A stretch of DNA of 48,272 bases from CAZRNB01 sp964601355 (GTDB lineage Bacteria > Planctomycetota > Phycisphaerae > Sedimentisphaerales > Anaerobacaceae), in contig CAZRNB010000005.1 in the NCBI GenBank assembly GCA_964601355.1, forward strand, positions 1-48,272. The letters are read 5' to 3'. A program made the translations under genes and the position numbers. Positions 24,714 to 31,814 of this stretch are shown piece after piece; position 1 is the first letter of the stretch; every line of letters begins with the position of its first letter. The notes under the pieces are model-generated. The model was not told the DNA's origin. It ran no database searches and was given only the letters and a program-made list of their open reading frames with translations.

Positions 24714-24751
24714 ACTTTATGTCCGGCGGCTTAACTTTTCAGCCGCGCCGG

Positions 24752-25021
24752 CTACGTTATTTTCCTGCTCGAGTGACCTCTAAACGTCCTGGTAAGGGAG
24801 AATTCGCCCAGCCTGTGTCCCACCATATCTTCGGTGACATAAACCTTATTGAACACTTTGCCGTTATGGACCATAAAGGTAAAACCCACAAACTCAGGAA
24901 TTATTGTGCATCTTCTGAACCAGGTTTTTATCGGCTCTTTCGACCCGGAAGCAGCCTGCTTGTTAACCTTTATAAGCAGCTTCTCGTCAACATACGGTCC
25001 TTTTTTAAGTGAACGTCCCAT
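24752..25021 (-). CDS. rpsS: 30S ribosomal protein S19
   Basis: From the ATG giving MGRSLKKGPYVDEKLL the protein is 89 residues and has VYVTEDMVGHRLGEFSLTRT, the S19 signature. A longer frame up to 25066 exists, but the extra 15 residues do not fit the family. S19 contacts tRNA at the head of the small subunit. It follows rplB by 49 nt. Confidence 0.96.
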   Translation of the reverse strand: MGRSLKKGPYVDEKLLIKVNKQAASGSKEPIKTWFRRCTIIPEFVGFTFMVHNGKVFNKVYVTEDMVGHRLGEFSLTRTFRGHSSRKIT

Positions 25022-25070
25022 TTTGTATCTCGTATTATGCGCCTCGCTTAGCAAGACGCAAGTCAAAGTT

Positions 25071-25922
25071 TTAGAGAGCTAATCGTCTTTGCTTCTTGGT
25101 TTTGCGTCTCCGTATAATCCTTTTATTACTTGGATTTCTTGGATTTCTGGTCTTGCCGCCCTTTGCCAGGACACCCGTAGGCGAGCAGGGATGTCGTCCG
25201 CCATTTGAGCGAGCTTCTCCGCCACCCATCGGGTGAGAAACCGGATTCTGCGCTTTGCCTCTGACGTGAGGTCTGCGTCCCAGGAACCGCGTCCGCCCGG
25301 CCTTACCGAGATGCACGTTCTGATGATCGGAATTACTCAATTGTCCAATCGTCGCTCGGCATTCCTTGCGAAGCATTCGCATCTCGCCACTCGGCAAGAC
25401 GATAGACACCCAATTACCTTCTTTAGCTACAATTTTCGTAGTGGCACCGGCACCTCTTACCAGCTTACCGCCCTGTCCGGCCGTCATTTCGATATTGTGA
25501 ATCTCAATGCCGGCGGGGATCGACTCCATAGGCATCGCATTACCAATATTAGGCTCACAAGATTGGCCGCTCTCCACCTCATCACCAACCTTTATTCCCT
25601 GCGGCGACAATATATATCTTTTCTCGCCGTCGGCGTAGTTAAGCAGGGAGATAAAACAATCCCTGTTGGGATCATATTCAATCGTTGCCACTTTTGCCGG
25701 GATGCCGTCCTTATCGCGCTTGAAGTCGATAATTCGATATATCTTTCTCGCTCCGCCGCCTCTGAAGCGCGTTGTCGTGATGCCAAACGCATTCCGACCG
25801 CCGGTTTTCTTTATACGTAAACAAAGAGATTTCTCAGGTATCGTGGCAGTAAGCACAGAATAATCTATAACTGAGCCGTTACGACGTCCTGCACTTGTTG
25901 GATTATAAACTTTAATAGCCAT
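25071..25922 (-). CDS. rplB: 50S ribosomal protein L2
   Basis: The 283-residue protein contains the L2 motifs FGITTTRFRGGGARKIYR, ARGAGT-type KLVRGAGATTKIVAKEG and the C-terminal HPMGGGEARSNGGRHPCSPT that holds the conserved His near the peptidyl transferase centre. Length is slightly above the usual 273-276. It lies 57 nt after rplW. Confidence 0.97.
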   Translation of the reverse strand: MAIKVYNPTSAGRRNGSVIDYSVLTATIPEKSLCLRIKKTGGRNAFGITTTRFRGGGARKIYRIIDFKRDKDGIPAKVATIEYDPNRDCFISLLNYADGEKRYILSPQGIKVGDEVESGQSCEPNIGNAMPMESIPAGIEIHNIEMTAGQGGKLVRGAGATTKIVAKEGNWVSIVLPSGEMRMLRKECRATIGQLSNSDHQNVHLGKAGRTRFLGRRPHVRGKAQNPVSHPMGGGEARSNGGRHPCSPTGVLAKGGKTRNPRNPSNKRIIRRRKTKKQRRLAL

Positions 25923-25979
25923 AATTCGTATCCTTCGAACCCGCTCAGGCCTGCCCCGAGCATGGCCGAGAGGACGGGT

Positions 25980-26258
25980 TTAGAACAAATCTATATGATA
26001 ATCCGACTCTAAAAATACAACGGCCTTTTTCCAATTGGCTGTCCTGCCGATTTTTCCGCCTCTGCGGCGATGTTTACCCTTACGATTAGCGGTTCTTACC
26101 TTTTGAACCTTCACGCTATATATTTTTTCCACGGCATTTCTTATCTCAGTTTTGTTGGCCTTTCTGTTAACCTCAAAAGAATACGCACCTTTCGTATTGG
26201 CAAAGTGAATGCCCTGTTCTGTAATCAAAGGCCGAATTACTACACTATGTATATCCAT
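25980..26258 (-). CDS. rplW: 50S ribosomal protein L23
   Basis: The 92-residue protein begins VVIRPLITEQG and contains YSFEVNRKANKTEIRNAVEK, GKHRRRGGKIGRTANWKKA, all L23-like. L23 is the main docking site for trigger factor and SRP at the tunnel exit. It lies 22 nt after rplD. Confidence 0.97.
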   Translation of the reverse strand: MDIHSVVIRPLITEQGIHFANTKGAYSFEVNRKANKTEIRNAVEKIYSVKVQKVRTANRKGKHRRRGGKIGRTANWKKAVVFLESDYHIDLF

Positions 26259-26280
26259 AACAACTGTCTAAAAACAAAAA

Positions 26281-26946
26281 TCAGGAAGCAGAATTCTGTA
26301 TTCCGTCTCCTGTTTCCTGTCTACTGTCTTCTCTATTCAAAACAGATAAAAACGCCTCTTTGGTGAACAACATCTTTCGATGGCTGCATATCTCACCTGC
26401 ATTGAGATCAGCTACAGGCATAACGGCCACCTTGGGGACATTCCGAGCCGACTTATAAAGATTCTCGTTGTATTCACCAGTCGCCACTATGCAGCTTCTC
26501 TCAATGCTCAAATTTCTAAGAACTTGTGCAAAATCTTTGGTCCTGGGCTTTTCAAAACTCAACGCGTCAACAACCACAACATCGTTGCCCAAAAGCTTTA
26601 CCAATATGGCCGAATCTCTGGCCAATCTTCTCTGCTTTTTAGGCATACTTTGGCTGAAATCTCTGGCCCTTTTCAGGAAGGTAACGCCGCCGCCCACGCG
26701 TTTAGCAGTTCTGACCGTCCCGGCACGGGCATTGCCGGTTCCTTTTTGCCTAAAGATTTTTCTTGTTGAGCCGGCTATTAAGCCTCTGTTTTTAGTCGCG
26801 GCTGTACCTATACGACTGCCGGCGTGATACATAATAATGGCCTGTTTAAGCAACAGATATCTAACCCTGCCGCCGAAAGCAGACTCATCGACCTTCAAGC
26901 ATTCAACCTCCCTGCCATCCGTGTTATAGACTTTCAACTCAATCAT
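26281..26946 (-). CDS. rplD: 50S ribosomal protein L4
   Basis: From the ATG at 26946 (an in-frame TTG lies two codons earlier) the protein is 221 residues. It contains RNRGLIAGSTRKIFRQKGTG, the tunnel loop region, and FAQVLRNLSIERSCIVATGE. L4 is an assembly starter and in E. coli the autogenous repressor of the S10 operon. The last 15 or so residues (DSRQETGDGIQNSAS) are encoded by a repetitive word sequence and are likely not part of the conserved fold. Confidence 0.96.
   Translation of the reverse strand: MIELKVYNTDGREVECLKVDESAFGGRVRYLLLKQAIIMYHAGSRIGTAATKNRGLIAGSTRKIFRQKGTGNARAGTVRTAKRVGGGVTFLKRARDFSQSMPKKQRRLARDSAILVKLLGNDVVVVDALSFEKPRTKDFAQVLRNLSIERSCIVATGEYNENLYKSARNVPKVAVMPVADLNAGEICSHRKMLFTKEAFLSVLNREDSRQETGDGIQNSAS
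26287..26335. repeat. Word repeat (CTGTnTtC) encoding the L4 tail
   Basis: The plus strand reads as variants of a 6-8-bp word: CTGTATTC, CGTCTC, CTGTTTC, CTGTCTA, CTGTCTTCTC. It forms the last codons of rplD and ends at its stop. The style is that of the other gap repeats here. Confidence 0.55.
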
Positions 26947-26955
26947 ATTCAAACA

Positions 26956-27618
26956 CTAATCCTGCGGCTTATTAGCCTTTTTGGATGAGCGGACAATACA
27001 ATAACCACCCGCCGGCCCGGGCACAGCGCCCTTTATAACGAGTAAATTGTTCTCTTTGTCTATCGCCATTAAGCTGTGGTTTTTAACCGTGACTCTATTG
27101 AAGCCCATGTGGCCCGGCATTTTCTTGCCTCTTTTAATGCCCGCACCCATACCCGCGTTACTGCAGAAACTTGCTATCGAGCCTTGTGCCCGATGTTTTC
27201 TTTCTGTGCCGTGAGAGGCCGGAAAGCCTCCGAATCCGTACCGCTTCATGCAGCCGGCAAAACCTTTGCCTTTGCTGGTTCCTATAACATCAACTAGCTC
27301 TTTCTCTGAAAAAACCGAGACTGTAATAGTATCACCTGCTTTATATTGCGATTCGGCGTCATCGGCCAGACGCATCTCTCTGACGAATCTCTTCGGCGTT
27401 GTATTGGCCTTTGCAGCATGACCGATCTGCGGCTTCTTGCATCGGCTGTCCTTAACGTTATCATAGCCTAACTGAAGAGCAGTATAGCCGTCGGTCTGTG
27501 CAGTCTTTATCTCCATCACTATGCAGGGACCAGCCTGTATGACCGTAACAGGCACTAACCGACCTGATACATCATATAGCCGAGTCATCCCAACTTTTTT
27601 GCCCAACAACATCGACAT
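26956..27618 (-). CDS. rplC: 50S ribosomal protein L3
   Basis: The 220-residue protein begins MLLGKKVGMTRLYDVSGRLV and contains the L3 signature FGGFPASHGTERKHRAQGSI and KKMPGHMGFNRVTVKN. L3 starts large-subunit assembly and reaches the peptidyl transferase centre. The start could be the second ATG two codons later. It lies 50 nt after rpsJ and 9 nt before the rplD ATG. Confidence 0.97.
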   Translation of the reverse strand: MSMLLGKKVGMTRLYDVSGRLVPVTVIQAGPCIVMEIKTAQTDGYTALQLGYDNVKDSRCKKPQIGHAAKANTTPKRFVREMRLADDAESQYKAGDTITVSVFSEKELVDVIGTSKGKGFAGCMKRYGFGGFPASHGTERKHRAQGSIASFCSNAGMGAGIKRGKKMPGHMGFNRVTVKNHSLMAIDKENNLLVIKGAVPGPAGGYCIVRSSKKANKPQD

Positions 27619-27668
27619 TATTCTGCTGTCCGTTTCACGCGCCGCTCTGAACGGGCCGGAGATACAAG

Positions 27669-27983
27669 CTACGCCTTTATCTTCACAAAAACACCTGCCG
27701 GCACAACAAGCCGGTTTAGCACTTCCGCCGTCCTGGCGTTTGCATCGAGAATATCAATTAAACGCTTGTGAGTCCTCAGTTCAAACTGCTCACGTGATTT
27801 TTTATCAATGTGAGGACTTCGCAAAACAGTATATCTTTCAATCCTTGTAGGCAAAGGCACCGGACCACTTACCCGCGCATTAGTCCTGCGGGCGTGCTCC
27901 ACTATCTCCTTAGCAGATGCATCGAGCGCCCTGTGATCATAAGCCTCCATCCTGATTCTTATTCTTTCGCTTTCAGCAGCCAT
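27669..27983 (-). CDS. rpsJ: 30S ribosomal protein S10
   Basis: From the ATG at 27983 (an in-frame GTG precedes it directly) the protein is 104 residues and contains RIRIRMEAYDHRALDASAKE, GPVPLPTRIERYTVLRSPH and the DQFE-like EQFELRTHKRLIDI. AAGGAAAG lies about 6 nt before the ATG. S10 is also the NusB partner in antitermination. It is first in the S10 block, after a leader of about 400 nt. Confidence 0.97.
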   Translation of the reverse strand: MAAESERIRIRMEAYDHRALDASAKEIVEHARRTNARVSGPVPLPTRIERYTVLRSPHIDKKSREQFELRTHKRLIDILDANARTAEVLNRLVVPAGVFVKIKA

Positions 27984-28400
27984 CACTTTCCTTTCTGCTT
28001 TAAGTCTGCTGCCTTCATATATACTTATCCAATGCTAACTCACAAATCGAGATACAAACCCAGCACTATATCTTCCCTGCACTGGGCTGGAAGCATCATG
28101 TTTGATTCTAGCAGGAAAGGCATTTCGATTGATTGTATATGGCCGATTATTTATTATTTCACACCAATTTATCCAAATTGACTTTCACATATCAGCCGTC
28201 AATCATCTTCGCCTTCCTTACGAGCTTAACCGGAGGTCACCGTGCTACCCCACCAAACGTTCTCGTCGGTTTTCGGTATCCATGCGTCTAACGGAGCACA
28301 GTACTAAAATATCCTTGGCAGTAAAACGTGGACATGCCACAGCTCAACTATATAACGCAAAGCCTTCACAGACAATGCTCGCTACAGCCGAAAACCTCAT
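27984..28400 (-). promoter_or_regulatory. Long 5' leader of the S10 block
   Basis: There is no gene in this stretch. On the transcript strand it contains CAATTT-GGAT-AAATTG (28165-28180) and a stem joining CCCAG-CA to TG-CTGGG (28059-28086, one bulge). A conserved-looking GC-rich stretch lies at about 28200-28290 (reading GGTGGGGTAGCACGGTGACC, then TCCGGTTAAGCTCGTAAGG), unlike the A/T-rich flanks. No known riboswitch or L4 leader could be matched by eye. A long structured leader ahead of rpsJ is consistent with autogenous control, but that is inference. Confidence 0.45.
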
Positions 28401-28429
28401 TAATTATCATATAATTTTCTTTCTGTCAA
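28401..28429 (-). promoter_or_regulatory. Promoter for rpsJ (S10 block)
   Basis: On the minus strand a perfect -35 TTGACA (28424-28429) is followed by an A/T-rich -10. With a 17-nt spacer the -10 is TAATTA (28401-28406); with 15 nt it is GATAAT (28403-28408). It lies between the fusA stop and the long leader and points toward rpsJ. Confidence 0.6.
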
Positions 28430-28480
28430 TAGAATCGGCAAAAATCTTTATTTAAATGTAAAAAATTTATCATAATTTTT

Positions 28481-30553
28481 TTAAAGCATAATCTCCTTTG
28501 CTATCTGTACCGGCACTTTTTCATAAGTCAATGGCTCCATAGTAAATGTACCGCGACCTGCTGTAAGGCCTCTTATTTCACTGGAATAACCAAACATCTC
28601 CGCAAGAGGCACCTTAGCATCAATAATTCGCACATTTCCATGCAGTCTGCAATCTGTAATTAAGCCCCTTTTCCCCAAAAGACTTCCCTGCACCGCCCCA
28701 AAAGCACCTTCCGGGACTTCTACCTGAAGCCGCATTACCGGCTCAAGCAAAACGGATCCGGCCTCTCGCTGAGCCTTTTCCACCGCGATAGCCGCTGCCT
28801 GCTCGAAGGCCAGGTCCGAAGAATCAACCGAATGGTATGAGCCGCCAATCAACGTAACCTTAGCTCCCACAACAGGATAGCCCGCCAACACCCCGCAACA
28901 TAAGGCTTGTTTGACACCCCGTTCCACAGCATGTATATACTCTCTCGGCACTATATCAGAACCCACCATGTTCTCAAACTCTATCTGGCTGTCCAAGTGT
29001 CCCTCATCTGTAAAAAGAGGCTCAATCTTCAAAACTACATGGCCGTATTGACCATGCCCACCGCTTTGATGTATGAATTTGCCCTCCGCCTTAGCTGATT
29101 CTGTTATAGTTTCTTTGTATGCCACCTTAGGCTTGCTAACTCTGACATTGACCTTCTTTTCTTTAACTAACTTATTTTCAAGGATTTCCAAATGCAGCTC
29201 TCCCATTCCGCTGATTATAGTCTGGCCTGTATCGCTGTCAGTTTTATACTCAAAAGTCGGGTCTTCACGCCGCAAGTCAGCCAATGCCTCCGATAGTTTT
29301 ATCCTCTCGGCTGCCGTCTTAGGCTCTATCGACATGTTAATCACCGTCTGAGGGAATGTAATACTGGGCAAAGACACGGGCTTTTTCGGATCACAAACCG
29401 TATCACCCGTCAGGGTATGCTTTAGCCCTACAACTGCAACGATATTGCCGGCTTCAGCGAATTCCACAATCTGTCGCTCATTAGCGTGCATTTCAAACAG
29501 CCTGATAATATTTTCTCGTTTATCACGATTTGTGTTAAGAACTCTGGTGCCGGCTTTTAATGTGCCCTGATAAATCCTCAGATAGCTCAAATCACCATGC
29601 ACATCGGTGATAATCTTAAACGCCAGGGCAACCAGACTGCCTTTGGGATCGCATTTTATCACTACCTCTTTATTTTTATCGCTGGGTTTATGGCCGATTA
29701 GAACGGGTTTGTTCAAAGGAGACGGCAAATACGCTACGACGCCATCGAGCAGCCGCTGCACACCGATATTTTTCAATGCCGAGCCGACAAATACCGGGTG
29801 AAGCTTGCCGGCTAAAGTCCCTTTTCTGACTGCCCTGTGAATCATCTCGACGGCAATCGGCTTATCATGAACGTAGCAGTCCATCAGCTCCTCATCATAT
29901 TCAGCGGCGGATTCAATCATCTGATGTCTTTGAACCCGTGCAACCGGCATTAGCTGGTCAGGAATATCTGTTTCTTCAAACGTTGCGCCCAGCTTTTCAG
30001 GGCGATAGTACACCGCCAGCATTTGAACTATATCTATTATTCCCGCAAAAGAATCCTCGGCACCTATTGGAATCTGCAGCAGAATTGGATTTGCCAGGAG
30101 CTTTTCACGAATGCTGTCAACGCTCATCTGAAAATCGGCGCCCGTCTTGTCCATCTTGTTAATAAAGCAGAGAAACGGCAGGCTGTACTTTTGTCCCTGT
30201 CTCCAGACCGTCTCGCTTTGAGCCTGCACTCCTTCGCTGCCGTCAAATACGGCTACAGCGCCATCGAGAACACGCAGAGACCTTTCAACCTCAGCGGTAA
30301 AATCGATATGACCCGGCGTATCAATAAGATTGATTTGGCAATCCTTCCAGGGACATTTTGTCGCGGCTGAGGTTATAGTAATGCCTCTTTTTTGCTCCTC
30401 TTCCAGATAGTCCATAACTGCAGTGCCCTCATGGACTTCTCCCATTTTGTAGGTCTTGCCTGTATAATACAGGATGCGCTCGGTTACAGTCGTCTTACCT
30501 GCATCTATATGAGCCACGATTCCTATATTACGCAATTTATCCAGAGTATTCAT
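28481..30553 (-). CDS. fusA: Elongation factor G
   Basis: The 690-residue GTPase moves tRNA and mRNA through the ribosome. It has AHIDAGKTT (14-22), the switch region RGITITSAA, DTPGHIDF (78-85), NKMD (132-135), and the domain IV loop SGGHGQYGHV. Length is normal. In transcription order it follows rpsG after a terminator and a 277-bp gap with repeats, so it probably has its own start of transcription. It is followed by the promoter of rpsJ. Confidence 0.98.
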   Translation of the reverse strand: MNTLDKLRNIGIVAHIDAGKTTVTERILYYTGKTYKMGEVHEGTAVMDYLEEEQKRGITITSAATKCPWKDCQINLIDTPGHIDFTAEVERSLRVLDGAVAVFDGSEGVQAQSETVWRQGQKYSLPFLCFINKMDKTGADFQMSVDSIREKLLANPILLQIPIGAEDSFAGIIDIVQMLAVYYRPEKLGATFEETDIPDQLMPVARVQRHQMIESAAEYDEELMDCYVHDKPIAVEMIHRAVRKGTLAGKLHPVFVGSALKNIGVQRLLDGVVAYLPSPLNKPVLIGHKPSDKNKEVVIKCDPKGSLVALAFKIITDVHGDLSYLRIYQGTLKAGTRVLNTNRDKRENIIRLFEMHANERQIVEFAEAGNIVAVVGLKHTLTGDTVCDPKKPVSLPSITFPQTVINMSIEPKTAAERIKLSEALADLRREDPTFEYKTDSDTGQTIISGMGELHLEILENKLVKEKKVNVRVSKPKVAYKETITESAKAEGKFIHQSGGHGQYGHVVLKIEPLFTDEGHLDSQIEFENMVGSDIVPREYIHAVERGVKQALCCGVLAGYPVVGAKVTLIGGSYHSVDSSDLAFEQAAAIAVEKAQREAGSVLLEPVMRLQVEVPEGAFGAVQGSLLGKRGLITDCRLHGNVRIIDAKVPLAEMFGYSSEIRGLTAGRGTFTMEPLTYEKVPVQIAKEIML

Positions 30554-30720
30554 TTTCTTAATCTGAAAGTGGTCAAAAAGTCTAAAGTGTGCTAAATTGC
30601 CTAAGTGGCATAAGCCATCCCTTGCAGGAAGTGAGCTAAAGTGCCTAAAATGTAAAGTGACTAAAGTTATGAAATGTATCTTTAGCTCACTTTAGTCACT
30701 TTAGCTCACTTTAGGCACTC
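30554..30720. repeat. Long imperfect inverted word repeat upstream of fusA
   Basis: The plus strand carries variants of the word CTAAAGTGA (AGTGAGCTAAAGTGCCTAAA and AAAGTGACTAAAG at about 30630-30665). Their reverse complements (CTTTAGCTCACTTTAGTCAC, then CTTTAGGCACT at about 30681-30719) form a large imperfect hairpin with a 13-nt loop. A further AAGTCTAAAGTG copy is at 30570. It spans most of the gap ahead of fusA. Confidence 0.6.
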
Positions 30721-30734
30721 CAAACTCCCGTAAG

Positions 30735-30760
30735 AGATGTCTAAATGGCGTTAGACATCT
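30735..30760. repeat. 10-bp perfect inverted repeat
   Basis: AGATGTCTAA (30735-30744) and TTAGACATCT (30751-30760) pair perfectly around a 6-nt loop, 13 bp downstream of the rpsG terminator in the leftward direction. It may be a second terminator-like or RNA-stabilising stem, or an operator; it has no T-run. Confidence 0.45.
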
Positions 30761-30772
30761 GCACTTTAGAAT

Positions 30773-30813
30773 AAAAAAATTGCCACGGTGTTTAATAAAA
30801 ACTTTCCGTGGCA
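30773..30813 (-). terminator. Intrinsic terminator after rpsG
   Basis: On the minus strand TGCCACGG pairs with CCGTGGCA (30806-30813 with 30781-30788) around a 17-nt loop and is followed by A then a run of seven T and TATTC. It lies 17 nt after the rpsG stop and should end transcription of rpsL-rpsG and upstream genes. Confidence 0.88.
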
Positions 30814-30830
30814 GTTTAAACTTACGAATC

Positions 30831-31301
30831 TTACCAGGCAAAGTGGGCAAAGGCCTTATTGGCCTCAGCCATCTTATGGATATTCTCTCTGGTGGCCATT
30901 GCGCCTCCGTGTTTGTTGTAGGCTTCTATCAGCTCAGACGCCAAACGATCAGACATCGGCTTTCCTTTTTTAGCCCTGGCCGACTGTAATATCCACCTGA
31001 AGGCAAGTGACTGCTGGCGTTTAGGCCTGACCTGCATAGGCACCTGGTAACTGGCCCCGCCGATACGCTTACTGCGAACCTCAAGCATAGGCTTCACGTT
31101 ATTTATCGCCGTCTCGAACACCTCAAGAGTCGGTAAATCCGTCATCTTTTTGGATATAATATCCATAGCGTCGTAAAAAATGTGCTGTGAAACGCTTTTC
31201 TTGCCGCACCACATCATAGAGTTAATAAACTTCGAGGCCAGCTTGCTGTTATACTTGGAATCAGGTTTTAACTGTTGACTTGAAGCGGTCCACTTTTTCA
31301 T
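30831..31301 (-). CDS. rpsG: 30S ribosomal protein S7
   Basis: The 156-residue protein contains LASKFINSMMWCGKKSVSQ, EVRSKRIGGASYQVPMQVRP and HKMAEANKAFAHFAW, all S7. It is a primary binder of the 16S 3' domain and contacts E-site tRNA. It lies 60 nt after rpsL, in a gap filled by a word repeat, and is followed by a strong terminator, so the str genes and EF-G are not simply co-transcribed. Confidence 0.98.
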   Translation of the reverse strand: MKKWTASSQQLKPDSKYNSKLASKFINSMMWCGKKSVSQHIFYDAMDIISKKMTDLPTLEVFETAINNVKPMLEVRSKRIGGASYQVPMQVRPKRQQSLAFRWILQSARAKKGKPMSDRLASELIEAYNKHGGAMATRENIHKMAEANKAFAHFAW

Positions 31302-31329
31302 TTTCTCGAACCTCGTTTCTCGATTCTTG

Positions 31330-31361
31330 ATGCTCGTCGAGCATCGAGCATCGAGTATCGA
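31330..31361. repeat. CGAGCAT word repeat between rpsL and rpsG
   Basis: GCTCGTCGAGCATCGAGCAT followed by CGAGTATCGA is built from a 7-bp unit CGAGCAT and its complement (GATGCTCG-TCGAGCATC is a palindrome). It occupies the gap up to the rpsL stop codon. Confidence 0.6.
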
Positions 31362-31733
31362 TTACTTTCCTTTCTTCGCACCGTATTTGCTTCTACCCTG
31401 TTTGCGATTGGCTACGCCTGCACAATCGAGAACTCCACGAACTATATGATACCGAACACCCGGCAGATCTCTTACGCGACCTCCTCGAATCAGAACCGTA
31501 CTGTGCTCCTGGAGATTATGATCGATGCCCGGTATGTAAGCGGTAACTTCCTTGCCGTTCGTCAGCCTTACCCTGGCAACCTTTCGCAAAGCCGAGTTGG
31601 GCTTTTTGGGCGTTTGCGTCCTTACGATTAGGCATACGCCTCTCTTCTGCGGCGAACCACTGATGTCGGATACTCGTTTTCGACCTTTGGATTTTGCCCG
31701 TGGTCGTCTAACTAACTGATTTATCGTAGGCAT
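31362..31733 (-). CDS. rpsL: 30S ribosomal protein S12
   Basis: The 123-residue protein has the S12 core TPKKPNSALRKVARVRLTNG and GHNLQEHS-like DHNLQEHSTVLIRGGRVRDL. S12 monitors codon-anticodon pairing in the decoding centre. Lys43 is present, but position 88, Lys in E. coli, is Arg (RVRDLPG); see findings. It lies 81 nt after rpoC across a word repeat. Confidence 0.98.
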   Translation of the reverse strand: MPTINQLVRRPRAKSKGRKRVSDISGSPQKRGVCLIVRTQTPKKPNSALRKVARVRLTNGKEVTAYIPGIDHNLQEHSTVLIRGGRVRDLPGVRYHIVRGVLDCAGVANRKQGRSKYGAKKGK

Positions 31734-31740
31734 AATTAAT

Positions 31741-31813
31741 TTCCGATTTACAATTTCTAATTTCCAATTTTCAATATGAAATTGACAATCGTCAATTGAA
31801 AATCGTCAATTTA
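31741..31813. repeat. AATTGACAATCG-type word repeat between rpoC and rpsL
   Basis: The gap consists of variants of an 8-11-bp word: TTCCGATTTAC, AATTTCTAATTTCC, AATTTTCAATATG, AATTGACAATCGTC, AATTGAAAATCGTC. The same word family returns between tuf and rpmG (44015-44079). Confidence 0.6.
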
Positions 31814-31814
31814 T

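Noticed and set aside
27984..28400. Known riboswitch in the rpsJ leader
   Set aside because: I compared by eye with cobalamin, THF, SAM, preQ1, glnA and c-di-GMP type cores and could not match conserved segments.
28102..28455. Plus-strand open frames in the fusA-rpsJ gap
   Set aside because: They run against the operon, have no ribosome binding site and no recognisable protein; the region reads better as promoter and leader.
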